Positions 1-9,037 of a DNA stretch of 64,000 nt are shown one piece after another. Numbering within the stretch: position 1 is the stretch's first letter; each line of letters opens with the position of its first letter. The notes under the pieces were generated by a model. The model was not told the origin of the DNA. It worked only from the letters and a program-made list of their open reading frames with translations, and made no database searches. A program made the translations under genes and the position numbers. This DNA comes from Lachnospiraceae bacterium (GTDB taxonomy: Bacteria > Bacillota > Clostridia > Lachnospirales > Lachnospiraceae): contig JAQVCW010000012.1 of assembly GCA_028689585.1 (NCBI GenBank), positions 1 to 64,000 on the forward strand, read 5' to 3'.

Positions 1-150
1 CGAGAACCGTCCCCCTTAATCCGAGAACCGTCCCCCTTAATCCGAGAACCGTCCCCCTTAATCCGAGAACCGTCCCCCTTAATCCGAGAACCGTCCCCCC
101 TTAATCCGAGAACCGTCCCCCCTTTAATCCGAGAGAACCGTCCCCCTTAA
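1..150. repeat. Tandem array of GAGAACCGTCCCCC repeats
   Basis: About seven copies of GAGAACCGTCCCCC joined by TTAATCC, mostly with a 21 bp period, run from the window edge to the stop codon of the desulfidase-like gene. The TTA that forms that gene's stop codon on the minus strand lies in the last repeat, so the array abuts or overlaps the coding end. The same motif recurs at 11168-11293, 17953-18077, 19660-19742 and 19836-19927. This is a REP-like family; elements of this look are often associated with RAYT-type transposases. Confidence 0.9.
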
Positions 151-1418
151 ACTGACATAATCGATAAAATGACCCGGTCTGTTTCTTTCATACCCTGGGA
201 TGCTAAAATACCTATGTGAGAAATCATTTCTTCTACATCTTTCCCTACAATTCCATCCCCGGCCTGAAAATTATTGTGGCGGGCATACATGCGGTACCCC
301 ATGATACCGGCTTCCACTGCGGAGGCGATTTTTGCTGCACAGGAGGATTTGGCTCCGTCGCAGATCGTTCCGGAAAGAATGGCAGCCGCGTTGCTGATAG
401 TATAGGATACGCCATCCACGCCGTCACCCATCATATAGGCAATACCTGCACCTGCGCCCACACCTGCACTGACAGCTCCGCAATAAGCAGAAAGGCGGCC
501 GATACCGGTTTTCTGATGAATGGTAACCAGATCAGAAACGGCGAGAGAACGGTAAAATAATTCTTCGTCCGCATGGATGTGTTCAGCGTAGCAGATAATG
601 GGGAGCGTGGCGGTGATGCCCTGATTGCCGGAGCCGGAGAGGATGACGACCGGCATTTCGCAGCCGCTCATGCGGGCATCACTTCCTGCGGCCGCATACG
701 CTTTCGCTTCTGTGATGATATCTTTGCCTCCGGTTTCCAGGAGAGTTTTCCCAATCTGAGCACCCCAGCCGCCCCGCAGCCCTTCCTTTGCTACTGCATA
801 ATTGCATACGGCCTGTTTTTTCAGTACAGCTTTCAACTGATTAAGGTCCGCTGTATCTGCAAAAGCTACAATATCAGCAACATTGAGGACGCTCTTATCC
901 TGCATATGGTCTTCGGCGGAACCCACGACGGGCTGATCCAGCAGTATCTCATCGTCTTTCTTCATATATACGATATTGGTATGACTATTTGTAATTCTTA
1001 CCCGTGCGGAATGCCCCTTGTAATAGCCGGTAAGATCAATGTCCAAAATACAGGGTGAATCGGCACAACTGATCTGAACTGATGTGGATTTCAAATAATC
1101 AGCAATCTCTTCCTTTTGTTTTTCAGACACTTCTGCGATAACCTGAAGCCCTTTATCGCGCTGCCCTGCAATCATACCCGCTGCGATCGCAGCAGAAATT
1201 CCCTTCAGACCATTCGTGTTTGGTACTACCACACTCTTTACATTTTTCAGGATGTTTCCGCTGACTGCGGCATCAATGCGCTCGGGAGGCGCTTCTAAAA
1301 GTCCTCTCAGTACAGATGCACAGTAAGCGATGGCAATTGGTTCGGTACAGCCTGTGGCTGGAATTAGTTCTTCCCTTAATATGGCAAGATAAGCATTGTA
1401 CGTCTCTTCTTTTAACAT
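147..1418 (-). CDS. cyuA: L-cysteine desulfidase-like protein (UPF0597/CyuA family)
   Basis: A 423-residue cytoplasmic protein of the UPF0597 (CyuA/YhaM, serine dehydratase-alpha-like) family, known to convert L-cysteine to H2S, ammonia and pyruvate with a [4Fe-4S] cluster. Cysteines expected for the cluster are visible: Cys24 in an ATGCTEP motif, Cys313 in SAYCGAVSAG, and Cys353 and Cys360 in ICDGAKSSC. The length is that of the full family. It diverges from the BMP-type transporter operon, and both promoters carry the same TGTACGTACA palindrome at about +17, so the two units are probably co-regulated. The stop codon lies in a REP-like array. Use of a related cysteine derivative rather than cysteine itself cannot be excluded. 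Confidence 0.85.
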   Translation of the reverse strand: MLKEETYNAYLAILREELIPATGCTEPIAIAYCASVLRGLLEAPPERIDAAVSGNILKNVKSVVVPNTNGLKGISAAIAAGMIAGQRDKGLQVIAEVSEKQKEEIADYLKSTSVQISCADSPCILDIDLTGYYKGHSARVRITNSHTNIVYMKKDDEILLDQPVVGSAEDHMQDKSVLNVADIVAFADTADLNQLKAVLKKQAVCNYAVAKEGLRGGWGAQIGKTLLETGGKDIITEAKAYAAAGSDARMSGCEMPVVILSGSGNQGITATLPIICYAEHIHADEELFYRSLAVSDLVTIHQKTGIGRLSAYCGAVSAGVGAGAGIAYMMGDGVDGVSYTISNAAAILSGTICDGAKSSCAAKIASAVEAGIMGYRMYARHNNFQAGDGIVGKDVEEMISHIGILASQGMKETDRVILSIMSV

Positions 1419-1809
1419 GAAAACCCCACTTTCTTTCGTTGATAGAGCAGAAGCCGCAAGAGGTGCCTGCTCTTTGACAATTTAGATCAGATCACAGTTA
1501 GACACCAACAAATACGAATGTACGTACAAACATACATAAATATTATAAATATAATAGCACAGAAAAATAATTTGTCAAGTTTACTATAAAAAGTAAATGT
1601 GAATAAAAAAATAAAGAAAAATTGTTGAATATTTAAAGAAAATAAGACAAAATGTCATTGACATTGACCAAAAATCTGATATAATGACATTAATTCAAAT
1701 GTTTAATGTACGTACAAAACAACATACGAATAAACGACAAGAAATAAAAGTGCAGCTCGTAAAATGTATATTGGAGGTTTAGAACAAACACAGTTTGAAG
1801 GAGGTTATT
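1419..1809. promoter_or_regulatory. Divergent promoter region with paired operators
   Basis: This 391 bp stretch holds two promoters. On the plus strand TTGACA (1658-1663) and TATAAT (1680-1685) are 16 bp apart. On the minus strand TTGACA (1578-1573) and TATTAT (1556-1551) are also 16 bp apart. The perfect palindrome TGTACGTACA occurs at 1519-1528 and 1707-1716, in each case about 16-26 nt downstream of the predicted start of transcription, and each is followed by an ACATAC. The site resembles GntR-family targets, including the core of the AraR consensus. Repression by roadblock at both promoters is inferred. Confidence 0.75.
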
Positions 1810-2886
1810 ATGGGTAAGATAAGAAAGAGAATCATATCGGGTATGCTGGGATTTGCTATGTTATTTGGGACCTTTGCAGGTCAGACAATGGTGGCGTCTG
1901 CAGAAGAGAGCGGTGAGGCTAAGGATATTCAGATTGCTCTTTGCATTACGGGTACGTTGGGTGACAAAGCTCTGGCAGATACCACGTGGTCCGGACTTCA
2001 GAAAATCATGGAAGAATATGACAATGTGGAATGCAAAGTTTTTGAAGCGACAAACGGTGCTACAGATTGGGAACCAAACCTGATCGCTGCTTCAACCGGA
2101 GGCTATGATCTGGTTATCGCAACGGCATCCAGTATGGGATCTGTATTGGAAAGTGTAGCAGCAAGATTTCCGGATGTAACGTATGTTTCGATTGATTCAC
2201 CGATTAAACTGCCAAATGTGGCGTCCTGCACATTCTGCTGTAATGAAGCTTCCTATTTACTGGGATGCATTGCAGGCATGTGGACCACCCGTACCGAGAT
2301 CCCCGGTGTGAATGAAGACAAGATCGTGGGCTGGATTTCCGGTATGGAAGCACCGATTAATAATGATTATTATATTGGCTTCTGCGCTGGCGTAGAATAC
2401 ACCTGTCCGGGTGCAACAGTGCTTCAGTCATGGACCGGTACTTACAGCGATCCGCTGACAGCAAAAGAAATGACAAAGGCACTGATCTCTCAAGGCGCTG
2501 ACTGCATCAGCCCGGTACTTTCTTCCGCAGCAGTAGGTGCACATGAGGCCTGTCAGGAAAAAGGAGTTTATTCCTTCGCATTGGATACCTATCAGGATGA
2601 TGTCTATCCGGGAACCGTTATCACAACAGCTTTGAAAGACGGCGCTATTGTTACATATAATTATGCAAAAGATTTCATCGAAGGAAAATTAAGCAAGGAG
2701 TTCAGACTCCTGAATCTTTCCATGGGTGCGATGGATATTACAGATATGGCAGAAATTGAAGTGGTACTGGGGGATAAATTCCCGGCCGATATTAAGGAAA
2801 AAGTGATGGAGATCCGTCAGCAGATTATTGATGGAGAACTGGAAGTTCCTTATAATCCGGTAGTCAGAGGCGAAGCTGAAAACTAA
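1810..2886 (+). CDS. BMP-family (PnrA-like) ABC transporter substrate-binding protein
   Basis: A 358-residue exported binding protein of the BMP/PnrA family (basic membrane protein; nucleoside and related ligands). A signal peptide of about 30 residues ends near VASA-EE. There is no lipobox cysteine, which is unusual for a binding protein in a monoderm. ATG 1810 is preferred because an AAGGAGG lies at 1798-1804 with good spacing; an upstream in-frame TTG at 1795 overlaps that site. It heads the operon with the matching ATPase and two permeases. BMP proteins mostly bind nucleosides, but the neighbours here (ATC hydrolase-like, RbsD-like, aldo/keto reductases) suggest some other ligand. Confidence 0.88.
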   Translation: MGKIRKRIISGMLGFAMLFGTFAGQTMVASAEESGEAKDIQIALCITGTLGDKALADTTWSGLQKIMEEYDNVECKVFEATNGATDWEPNLIAASTGGYDLVIATASSMGSVLESVAARFPDVTYVSIDSPIKLPNVASCTFCCNEASYLLGCIAGMWTTRTEIPGVNEDKIVGWISGMEAPINNDYYIGFCAGVEYTCPGATVLQSWTGTYSDPLTAKEMTKALISQGADCISPVLSSAAVGAHEACQEKGVYSFALDTYQDDVYPGTVITTALKDGAIVTYNYAKDFIEGKLSKEFRLLNLSMGAMDITDMAEIEVVLGDKFPADIKEKVMEIRQQIIDGELEVPYNPVVRGEAEN

Positions 2887-2992
2887 AGAAATCATGGATG
2901 ACCGGGCAGAATATCTGCCCTTCGGAGCAAAAATACAGATGCATTTTTGCATCAATCGAAATGCCTCCCAAGGATATCCTCAAGGATATATT

Positions 2993-3036
2993 TACCATCA
3001 TAGTCACGTAATTTGAGCGTGACTATGATAATAAAA
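2993..3036 (+). terminator. Hairpin after the binding-protein gene
   Basis: CATAGTCACG and CGTGACTATG form a 10 bp stem with an A/T-rich tail. Smaller hairpins (GGGCAG/CTGCCC near 2904-2921) precede it. It probably attenuates or stabilises the transcript so that the binding protein outnumbers downstream products. Confidence 0.5.
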
Positions 3037-3058
3037 ATTAAGGCACAAAACAGGATAG

Positions 3059-3105
3059 TGTCAGCCCATTTGCGGTCAGCAAATTCAGGATGGACTGATG
3101 TTCAA
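3059..3105 (+). repeat. TCAGCCC...GGCTGATGTTCAA hairpin repeat (A element)
   Basis: Imperfect palindrome TCAGCCCATTTGC...GCAAATTCAGGATGGACTGATGTTCAA. It ends six bases before the ribosome binding site of the next gene. Related copies sit before six genes in this window. Confidence 0.75.
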
Positions 3106-3121
3106 AAACAGGAGAAAAACA

Positions 3122-3670
3122 ATGACAGAAAGAGAGATAAAGTTCAATAAAAAAGAAAGCTACACCTATGATGAGGTACGGACAATGCTGGAGCATGCCA
3201 TGATGGAACGGGCAGCAGCAGTAGGATTTTTTTATAAAGTGATGCCTCGGGAATTGTTTGACCAGTATGGAAAGAAAGCGCTGTATGCTCTGGGACAGTA
3301 CCGCGCTCAGAATAAATATTTTGAAACCCGGGAAAAAGGCGATGTGATGTCCATGGTGGATTTCCTGGCTACCTGCAATGGAGTCAGCTCCACAGTAGAC
3401 GATGGAAACTACTGCACAGAGCATGATGAAGAACATGCGGTAGTGAATATGGACGGCAAATGCGCTCTGGTGAAAGGCTGGGAAAAGATGGGGCTGAATC
3501 CGGACGAGGTGGATTATCTCTGCCAGATTACAGGTTATGGCGATTACGGCCAATGCGAAAGTCTTGGACTGAAAGGCGAATGGTTGCAGACCAGTGCACA
3601 GCCGAAATGTCCAAACTGCATTCTGAAGATTACCAAGCTGAACGGCGGAAAACTGGCGATTGAGGAATAG
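3122..3670 (+). CDS. L-2-amino-thiazoline-4-carboxylate (ATC) hydrolase-like protein
   Basis: A 182-residue soluble protein that I place in the ATC_hydrolase Pfam family (PF14196). In Pseudomonas the ATC pathway opens the thiazoline ring to a carbamoyl-cysteine on the way to L-cysteine. The C-terminal half has the family's spaced cysteines (CNGVSS, NYCTEHDEEH, DGKCALVKGW, YLCQITGYGDYGQC, and a closing CPNCILKI). ATG 3122 is chosen because GGAG at 3111-3114 precedes it by seven bases; ATG 3098 lies in the upstream repeat. It stands inside an ABC importer operon opposite a cysteine desulfidase-like gene, which fits a cysteine-yielding pathway. Family membership is from memory of the motif pattern; the reaction is not shown. 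Confidence 0.6.
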   Translation: MTEREIKFNKKESYTYDEVRTMLEHAMMERAAAVGFFYKVMPRELFDQYGKKALYALGQYRAQNKYFETREKGDVMSMVDFLATCNGVSSTVDDGNYCTEHDEEHAVVNMDGKCALVKGWEKMGLNPDEVDYLCQITGYGDYGQCESLGLKGEWLQTSAQPKCPNCILKITKLNGGKLAIEE

Positions 3671-3721
3671 TCAGACCGCACAAGGAAGAGAGACCGGGAA
3701 AGCGGGGCGAATAAGCGATAA

Positions 3722-5263
3722 ATGGAAAAAATTGTTGAAATGAATAATATTCACAAACAATTTCCGTATGTGAAGGCAGTAGACGGGGCCAGATTTGATC
3801 TTTACAAAGGAGAAATCCATTCCCTGATCGGCGAAAATGGGGCCGGAAAGTCTACCATGATGAAAATTTTATATGGAATGTATGAAATTGACGATGGCGA
3901 AATTATTCTCAGCGGAGAGCGTGTGACAGACCATAAATATACGACGCATACAGCGATTGAACGGGGCGTTGGTATGGTTCACCAGGAGTTTATGCTGGTC
4001 AAGGAAATGACGGTTCTGGAAAATATTATTTTGGGCTCCGAACCGACGAAAAAGGGAAGCAGAAATGTAGCAATTGATTTTGAGGCTGCACGGGAAAAAA
4101 TAAAGTTTTACATTGAAAACTATCACATGGCAGTACACCTGGAGAAAAAGGTTACCAATATTTCCGTTGGGGAAATGCAGAGGGTAGAGATTATCAAGGC
4201 ACTCTATCGCGGAGCTGATATTTTGATCCTGGATGAGCCTACTGCTGTGCTGACACCGCAGGAAGCGGATCAACTGTTTGAGATACTGAACGAAATGCGA
4301 AAGGATGGAAAGACCATCGTATTTATTTCCCATAAGCTGAAAGAGGTTATGAAAATCAGCGACCGCGTCAGCGTAATGCGTGCAGGAAAGTATATTACCA
4401 CAGTGAAGCAGAGCGAAATCACCATGGAGGAACTGGCAGAGCTGATGATTGGCCGGAAGGTGTTCCTGAATACCAAGAGAACACCGCCAAAAGAAGGAGA
4501 AGTAGTTCTGGAGGTAAAGAATATCTTTGTACCTTCCGAGAGGGAGCTGTCTAAGATCAGAGGTATCAGCTTCAATGTCCGAAAGGGTGAAGTGGTGGGA
4601 GTGGCCGGCGTGGACGGCAATGGACAGAGTGAACTGGGCGAGGCAATTGCCGGTCTGCGCAGAGTGGAAAAAGGCCAGATTCTCCTTGGCGGTGAGGATA
4701 TTACCAATAAATCCGCCCTGCAGGTGAGAAGAAACGGTCTGGTACATATACCGGAGGACCGGAACGACCGCGGACTGAACGGCACTCATACATTCGCAGA
4801 TAATATGCTGGCAGCGGAGATACGAAACCATCCTTATTCCAGACTGGGAGTGGTCAATTCCAAAAAAATAATGGAAGAAGCCTGGAAACGTTCTGAAAAA
4901 TTTGATATCCGTCCGAGAGATCCCTCCAATATTGCAGGAAGTCTTTCCGGAGGAAATGCACAGAAAATTGTAGTGGCCCGTGAGCTGGGAGCAGCGGGAA
5001 AAAGATTCCTGCTGGCAGCGCAGCCCACCCGCGGTATTGATATCGGCAACATCGAGGGAATCCGCAAGATGATAGATCAGGCTAAGGTAGAAGGAGTAGC
5101 AGTGCTTCTGATTTCGGCGGATCTGGATGAAATCATGTCACTGGCAGACCGGATCATCGTACTGTATGAAGGACGGATCACGGGGGAACTGGTGAATGAA
5201 GAGTGGATCGATGAAGGGAAACTGGGTTACATGATGATGGGAGGCGGTGACAAAAATGAGTGA
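3722..5263 (+). CDS. ABC transporter ATP-binding protein, BMP/nucleoside type (two ATPase domains)
   Basis: A 513-residue double ATPase like YufO/NupO or RbsA. Domain 1 has Walker A GENGAGKST near residue 39, a signature ISVGEMQR near 143 and Walker B ILILDEPT near 163. Domain 2 is degenerate in the way usual for this family: VDGNGQSEL instead of Walker A, LSGGNAQK signature, and LAAQPTRGID instead of a Walker B Asp-Glu. It energises the two permeases that follow. The start has only a weak upstream GGGGCG, and its stop overlaps the next gene by 8 bp, so translation of the permease is probably coupled. Confidence 0.9.
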   Translation: MEKIVEMNNIHKQFPYVKAVDGARFDLYKGEIHSLIGENGAGKSTMMKILYGMYEIDDGEIILSGERVTDHKYTTHTAIERGVGMVHQEFMLVKEMTVLENIILGSEPTKKGSRNVAIDFEAAREKIKFYIENYHMAVHLEKKVTNISVGEMQRVEIIKALYRGADILILDEPTAVLTPQEADQLFEILNEMRKDGKTIVFISHKLKEVMKISDRVSVMRAGKYITTVKQSEITMEELAELMIGRKVFLNTKRTPPKEGEVVLEVKNIFVPSERELSKIRGISFNVRKGEVVGVAGVDGNGQSELGEAIAGLRRVEKGQILLGGEDITNKSALQVRRNGLVHIPEDRNDRGLNGTHTFADNMLAAEIRNHPYSRLGVVNSKKIMEEAWKRSEKFDIRPRDPSNIAGSLSGGNAQKIVVARELGAAGKRFLLAAQPTRGIDIGNIEGIRKMIDQAKVEGVAVLLISADLDEIMSLADRIIVLYEGRITGELVNEEWIDEGKLGYMMMGGGDKNE

Positions 5264-6338
5264 AAACAAAGCGGAGAAATCCAGCGCGGTAATTCGAATT
5301 GCCATAGCTTTTGCCATTTCTGCCATAGCTCTGGCTATTATCATAACGCTCTGCGGACATAATGCTCTGGATGCATTTTATCAGATGTTTTATGGAGCTT
5401 TTATCGGAAAGTTCAATTTCGGCTCCACCATTGAGAATTTTATTCTGATCCTGATCGTGGGATCGGCCTACAGTCTGACAAAACGGATTAACTATTTCAA
5501 TATCGGTCTGGAAGGATGTCTGTACATTGGCGCAATGTTTACCTGCGCACCGGGATTTCTTCTGCCGGATATGCCGCCATGGATCATTATTCCGCTGTGC
5601 CTGGCCTGCGGAATGGCAGCCGGAGCGATCTGGTCAGCGATTGGCGGTGCGTTAAAAGCTTTTTTCAATATTAATGAAGCCTGTGTAACCATTATGCTGA
5701 ACTATGTGGCGATTTCACTGACGGATTTTCTGCTCAATAACACATGGTCAGCACACAGTGCAGCACCGGAAACGCCTCATGTACAGGCGAACGCAATGCT
5801 GCCTAAGCTACCGCTGGCACCGAGCCGCGCAAGTGTCGCACTTTTTATTGCCATTGCAGTGTTCTTCTTTGTGTGGTTCGTTACCTTCCATACTACCTTC
5901 GGATTTAAGCTGAGGCATGTAGCGGATAATCCCAGATTTTGCGAGGCGGTGGGAATTCATTCCAATCTGATCGTACTGGGAACTGTTATGCTCAGTGGTG
6001 CTCTGGGCGGACTGGCAGGAGGATGCCAGATCCTGGGGGTATATGGAAATTTTATTCAGAATTTCTCTCTTAATTCAGCTTTTTACGGCATGCTTGCCTG
6101 CCTGCTGGTGAAGAATAATCTGAAGCTGCTGCCGTTGTCTGCGCTGTTCATTGCATTTACCAGAACGGGTGGTTCCGGAATGGAGTATTATACCGGAGTT
6201 CCCAAATCCCTGATCGATACAGTAGTTCCAATTTTGATCCTGTTTATTGCAATGGATCAGATGTTTGATTACAAAAGATTTTTCAGGATATTTAAACGGA
6301 AACCGAAAACAGGCAGTGCTGTCGGTTCGAAACAATAA
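5256..6338 (+). CDS. ABC transporter permease (YufP-like)
   Basis: A 360-residue integral membrane protein of the BPD_transp_2 family with about nine hydrophobic segments, the first at residues 12-30. It includes the family stretch ITKRINYFNIGLEG-like motif (here LTKRINYFNIGLEG) that marks the loop contacting the ATPase. ATG 5256 is preferred over GTG 5247 because GGGAGG at 5239-5244 is correctly spaced only for the ATG. It overlaps the ATPase gene by 8 bp. Together with the next permease it should form the heterodimeric channel of a BMP-type importer. Confidence 0.88.
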   Translation: MSENKAEKSSAVIRIAIAFAISAIALAIIITLCGHNALDAFYQMFYGAFIGKFNFGSTIENFILILIVGSAYSLTKRINYFNIGLEGCLYIGAMFTCAPGFLLPDMPPWIIIPLCLACGMAAGAIWSAIGGALKAFFNINEACVTIMLNYVAISLTDFLLNNTWSAHSAAPETPHVQANAMLPKLPLAPSRASVALFIAIAVFFFVWFVTFHTTFGFKLRHVADNPRFCEAVGIHSNLIVLGTVMLSGALGGLAGGCQILGVYGNFIQNFSLNSAFYGMLACLLVKNNLKLLPLSALFIAFTRTGGSGMEYYTGVPKSLIDTVVPILILFIAMDQMFDYKRFFRIFKRKPKTGSAVGSKQ

Positions 6339-6353
6339 AGGGGGTAAGATAAA

Positions 6354-7295
6354 ATGGATTTCATGACAATCATTGGCAATGTATTTACTTATTCTCTGGT
6401 TCACGACATGATTACAGCCTCAGTACCGATTATTCTGGCATGTATGTGTGCGGTCATCAGCAGACAGGTCAACATTATCAACATAGCAGCAGAAGGAATT
6501 ATCATGTTCGGCTGTTTCTTCGGAGTTCTGGTCAGCTACATGACAGGAAGCTGGGTTCTGGCCGTATTGGTATCGGTGGGACTGGGCATGTTGATTTCGG
6601 CCTTTATGGCACTGGCCTATCTGAAATATAACGTCAATATTTTTGTTCTCGGCCTGTGTGTCAATATGATTGGAACTTCCGGAACAAGATTTTTGCTGCA
6701 GACAATTTTTAAGACCTCCGGAAATTTTGTGAGTGACAAAATTGTGCCCATACCCCGCGTGAATTTTTCCTTCCTGGATAATATCCCTGTATTAAAGAGC
6801 CTATTTAGTGGATATTCATTTACGGAATGGCTGGTGATACCAATTGTTATTTTCATCTGGTTTATGCTTTATAAATCGGTGTGGGGGCTTCGGCTTCGTT
6901 CTGTGGGACTGAATGAAATGGCTGCAGTTACTTCCGGTATTGATGTAAATGGAAAAAAGCTGGCAGCGCTGGTACTTTCCGGTGCATGCGCAGGCCTTGC
7001 CGGAGCTCATCTCTCCCTTGGATATTCCTGCCTGTTCATAGAAAATATGAGCGGCGGCCGTGGATTTATGGGTATGGCAGCCATGCAGTTTGGCGGTGCC
7101 AATCCACTCTGGGCAGCCATTGGATGTGTGGTGTTCGGTTTCAGCAATTCGGTAGCAAACCGGCTGACGCCTTACGGGATACCAAATCAGTTTGTTACCA
7201 TGATTCCATATGTGGCTACCATTATTGTATTATCTGCTTCTGTAGTACTGGCTATGATCAAACGGCGCAAAAGCGAATCCGCCCTCAAGGCATAA
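6354..7295 (+). CDS. ABC transporter permease (YufQ-like)
   Basis: A 313-residue membrane protein and second permease of the BMP-type importer. It has the VNIINIAAEGIIMFG motif near residue 41, LGYSCLFIENMSGGRGF near 225 typical of this subfamily, and seven to nine membrane segments. It starts 15 bp after the first permease, behind AAGGGGG. Order (binding protein, ATPase, long permease, short permease) matches known guanosine/nucleoside importers such as Bacillus NupNOPQ. The ligand in this organism is unknown. Confidence 0.88.
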   Translation: MDFMTIIGNVFTYSLVHDMITASVPIILACMCAVISRQVNIINIAAEGIIMFGCFFGVLVSYMTGSWVLAVLVSVGLGMLISAFMALAYLKYNVNIFVLGLCVNMIGTSGTRFLLQTIFKTSGNFVSDKIVPIPRVNFSFLDNIPVLKSLFSGYSFTEWLVIPIVIFIWFMLYKSVWGLRLRSVGLNEMAAVTSGIDVNGKKLAALVLSGACAGLAGAHLSLGYSCLFIENMSGGRGFMGMAAMQFGGANPLWAAIGCVVFGFSNSVANRLTPYGIPNQFVTMIPYVATIIVLSASVVLAMIKRRKSESALKA

Positions 7296-7362
7296 GGAAA
7301 AACGCTTAGCTATATAACATGAAAATTAAAAAATAACAGAGAAAAAGAAAGAGGTGCTCATT

Positions 7363-7773
7363 ATGTACAAAGGAAAGATTATTCATTCAGAAATTAACCG
7401 CGTTATCTCAAGCTGCCGTCACTACGATAAGGTTTCCATCCTGGATTTTGGAATGTCCGGTGGGGACAAAGCAAAGGAAATCATTGACCTTGGATGGAAA
7501 AGAGGAAATCCAATGGTGATGGACGTGGCAAAGACTATCGGCGAATACTGGGCTTTTGATAAGATCCTGATGATGGATTTTGTTCCAAAGATTAATCCGG
7601 CTCTTTATAAAGATGTCCAGGACTCATTCCCGGGTGTGGAAATTGAACTGGTTCCGGTAGCTGACTTCAAAGCAGCAATTGCAGACTCTAAAGCAGTGAT
7701 CCGCACCGGTGACAATCAAGATGGTGCAAATCTTGTATTTGTAGCCGGAGTGGCAAGAGAAGATTCTATTTAA
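7363..7773 (+). CDS. RbsD/FucU-family sugar mutarotase-like protein
   Basis: A 136-residue protein resembling D-ribose pyranase and L-fucose mutarotase, small decameric enzymes that interconvert sugar ring forms. Visible family features are the N-terminal IIHSEINRVISSCRHYD (with the conserved His in place of a GH pair) and the C-terminal KAVIRTGDNQDGANLVFVAG. ATG 7363 follows AGAGGTG; an in-frame GTG at 7354 lies inside that site. It follows the permeases by 67 bp. Its presence suggests that the imported ligand carries or releases a free sugar or aldose-like group. Substrate specificity cannot be read from the sequence. Confidence 0.8.
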   Translation: MYKGKIIHSEINRVISSCRHYDKVSILDFGMSGGDKAKEIIDLGWKRGNPMVMDVAKTIGEYWAFDKILMMDFVPKINPALYKDVQDSFPGVEIELVPVADFKAAIADSKAVIRTGDNQDGANLVFVAGVAREDSI

Positions 7774-7814
7774 ATAAAACGATGGACTGATGTTCAAAAT
7801 ATGGAGGTAAGGAT

Positions 7815-8735
7815 ATGGAGTATACACAGCTTGGAAAAACAGATTTTAAAGTTTCAAGAATTGCACTTGGTTCCTGGGGACTGGGCAGTGATTTTTATGG
7901 GGAAGTAGAATTAAACACTGCAATTGATACACTTCATGCAGCAGTGGACAGCGGTATTAATATAGTAGATACTGCGCCGAATTATGGCAATTCAGAGGAA
8001 GTACTGGGGAAAGCGCTGGCTGGAATCCGGGATAAAGTGATCGTGGCTACAAAGTGCGGCTGCCTGAAATATCCGGGCGGTTCCTACAAATTATTAACTC
8101 CGGTCAGCATGAGGCTGCAGTTGGAAGAGAGTCTCCGCCGTCTGAATACCGACTATATTGATTTATATCAAATTCATTATCCGGATAAAAACAGCTCCAT
8201 GGAAGCAGCTTATGACACAATGAACAAATTCGTAGAAGAAGGCAAAATCCGTGCATGGGGGGTATGCAACCACAGCGTAAGTGAGGCATTGAATGCGGCG
8301 GACGCAGGTGCTGTCAGTCTTCAGGCACAGTATTCCCTGAGCAAGAGAGCAATTGAAAGGGATCTGCTTCCGGTGGCAAAGGCAAATGATATGTCTGTCA
8401 TTGCTTACGGTACTTTGATCGGCGGACTGCTTTCCGGTAAATATAATGGACCGAAAACCATCAGCGCAACAGATCGCCGTCCAATGTTCTACACCGAATT
8501 CAAAGAAGAGAACTGGCCGAAATCAGAGAAACTGATCGCTGCAGTTCGTGAAGTGGCGGAAAACCGCGGCGAATCCATGCCAAACGTAGCGATTAACTGG
8601 GCGCTGTCAAATGCAAATGTAGGAATTGCTCTGGTAGGAGCAAAAACCGCGGCACAGGCAGAAGCAAATGCAAAAGCGGCAGCATTCTCTCTGACTAAGG
8701 AAGAGGTTGCAAAATTGAATGCGGCATCTTTCTGA
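7815..8735 (+). CDS. Aldo/keto reductase
   Basis: A 306-residue TIM-barrel NAD(P)H oxidoreductase. The catalytic tetrad is present: Asp52 and Tyr57 in VDTAPNYGNSEEVLG, Lys80 in VIVATKCG and His121 in DLYQIHYPD. The subgroup looks like the L-glyceraldehyde/L-fucose dehydrogenase type. It lies 41 bp after the RbsD-like gene behind GGAGG, and a fragment of the A repeat (7780-7798) lies just upstream. It probably reduces or oxidises a carbonyl intermediate from the imported compound; this is inference from context. Confidence 0.88.
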   Translation: MEYTQLGKTDFKVSRIALGSWGLGSDFYGEVELNTAIDTLHAAVDSGINIVDTAPNYGNSEEVLGKALAGIRDKVIVATKCGCLKYPGGSYKLLTPVSMRLQLEESLRRLNTDYIDLYQIHYPDKNSSMEAAYDTMNKFVEEGKIRAWGVCNHSVSEALNAADAGAVSLQAQYSLSKRAIERDLLPVAKANDMSVIAYGTLIGGLLSGKYNGPKTISATDRRPMFYTEFKEENWPKSEKLIAAVREVAENRGESMPNVAINWALSNANVGIALVGAKTAAQAEANAKAAAFSLTKEEVAKLNAASF

Positions 8736-9037
8736 GAGATTCAAAAAAGCCTCTGTGTTCTGCGGCCAGGCTGTCATGCTTCACATGACATGCTCTGCGC
8801 GCCTCTGCTATCCCGCCGGAGACTTACATCTCAATGGGGATTGATAACCTGCCACTGAGACTGAAGTGCTGCCCACCGCTGAGGGGTATCTGGCTTTTCA
8901 CAATTTGATTTGTAAAGTATAAAACGAGTTTCTTATAATCGAAATTATTGAAGAAAAATGATAAACGGCAGATGAATTCTGCACAGAGTGCAAAATATAA
9001 AACTATTTTTGCAAATTAAAAGGAGGAAAGTGTAATT
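8736..9037 (+). other. Intergenic spacer between two aldo/keto reductase genes
   Basis: About 300 bp with no coding signal. It contains a short hairpin GTCATG/CATGAC at 8773-8789 and a TATAAT at 8934-8939 without a convincing -35 box. A strong AGGAGG lies just before the next gene. I recognise no riboswitch or repeat. Confidence 0.5.

Noticed and set aside
1-150. CRISPR array
   Set aside because: The 21 bp units follow one another with no variable spacers of normal length, and no cas genes are present.
3869-4831. Minus-strand frame of 320 residues opposite the ABC ATPase
   Set aside because: It is antisense to the well-supported double ATPase and shows no family motif.
8736-9037. Riboswitch upstream of the second aldo/keto reductase
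   Set aside because: I looked for known aptamer cores (purine, T-box, SAM, TPP, cobalamin) and saw none; only one short hairpin is present.
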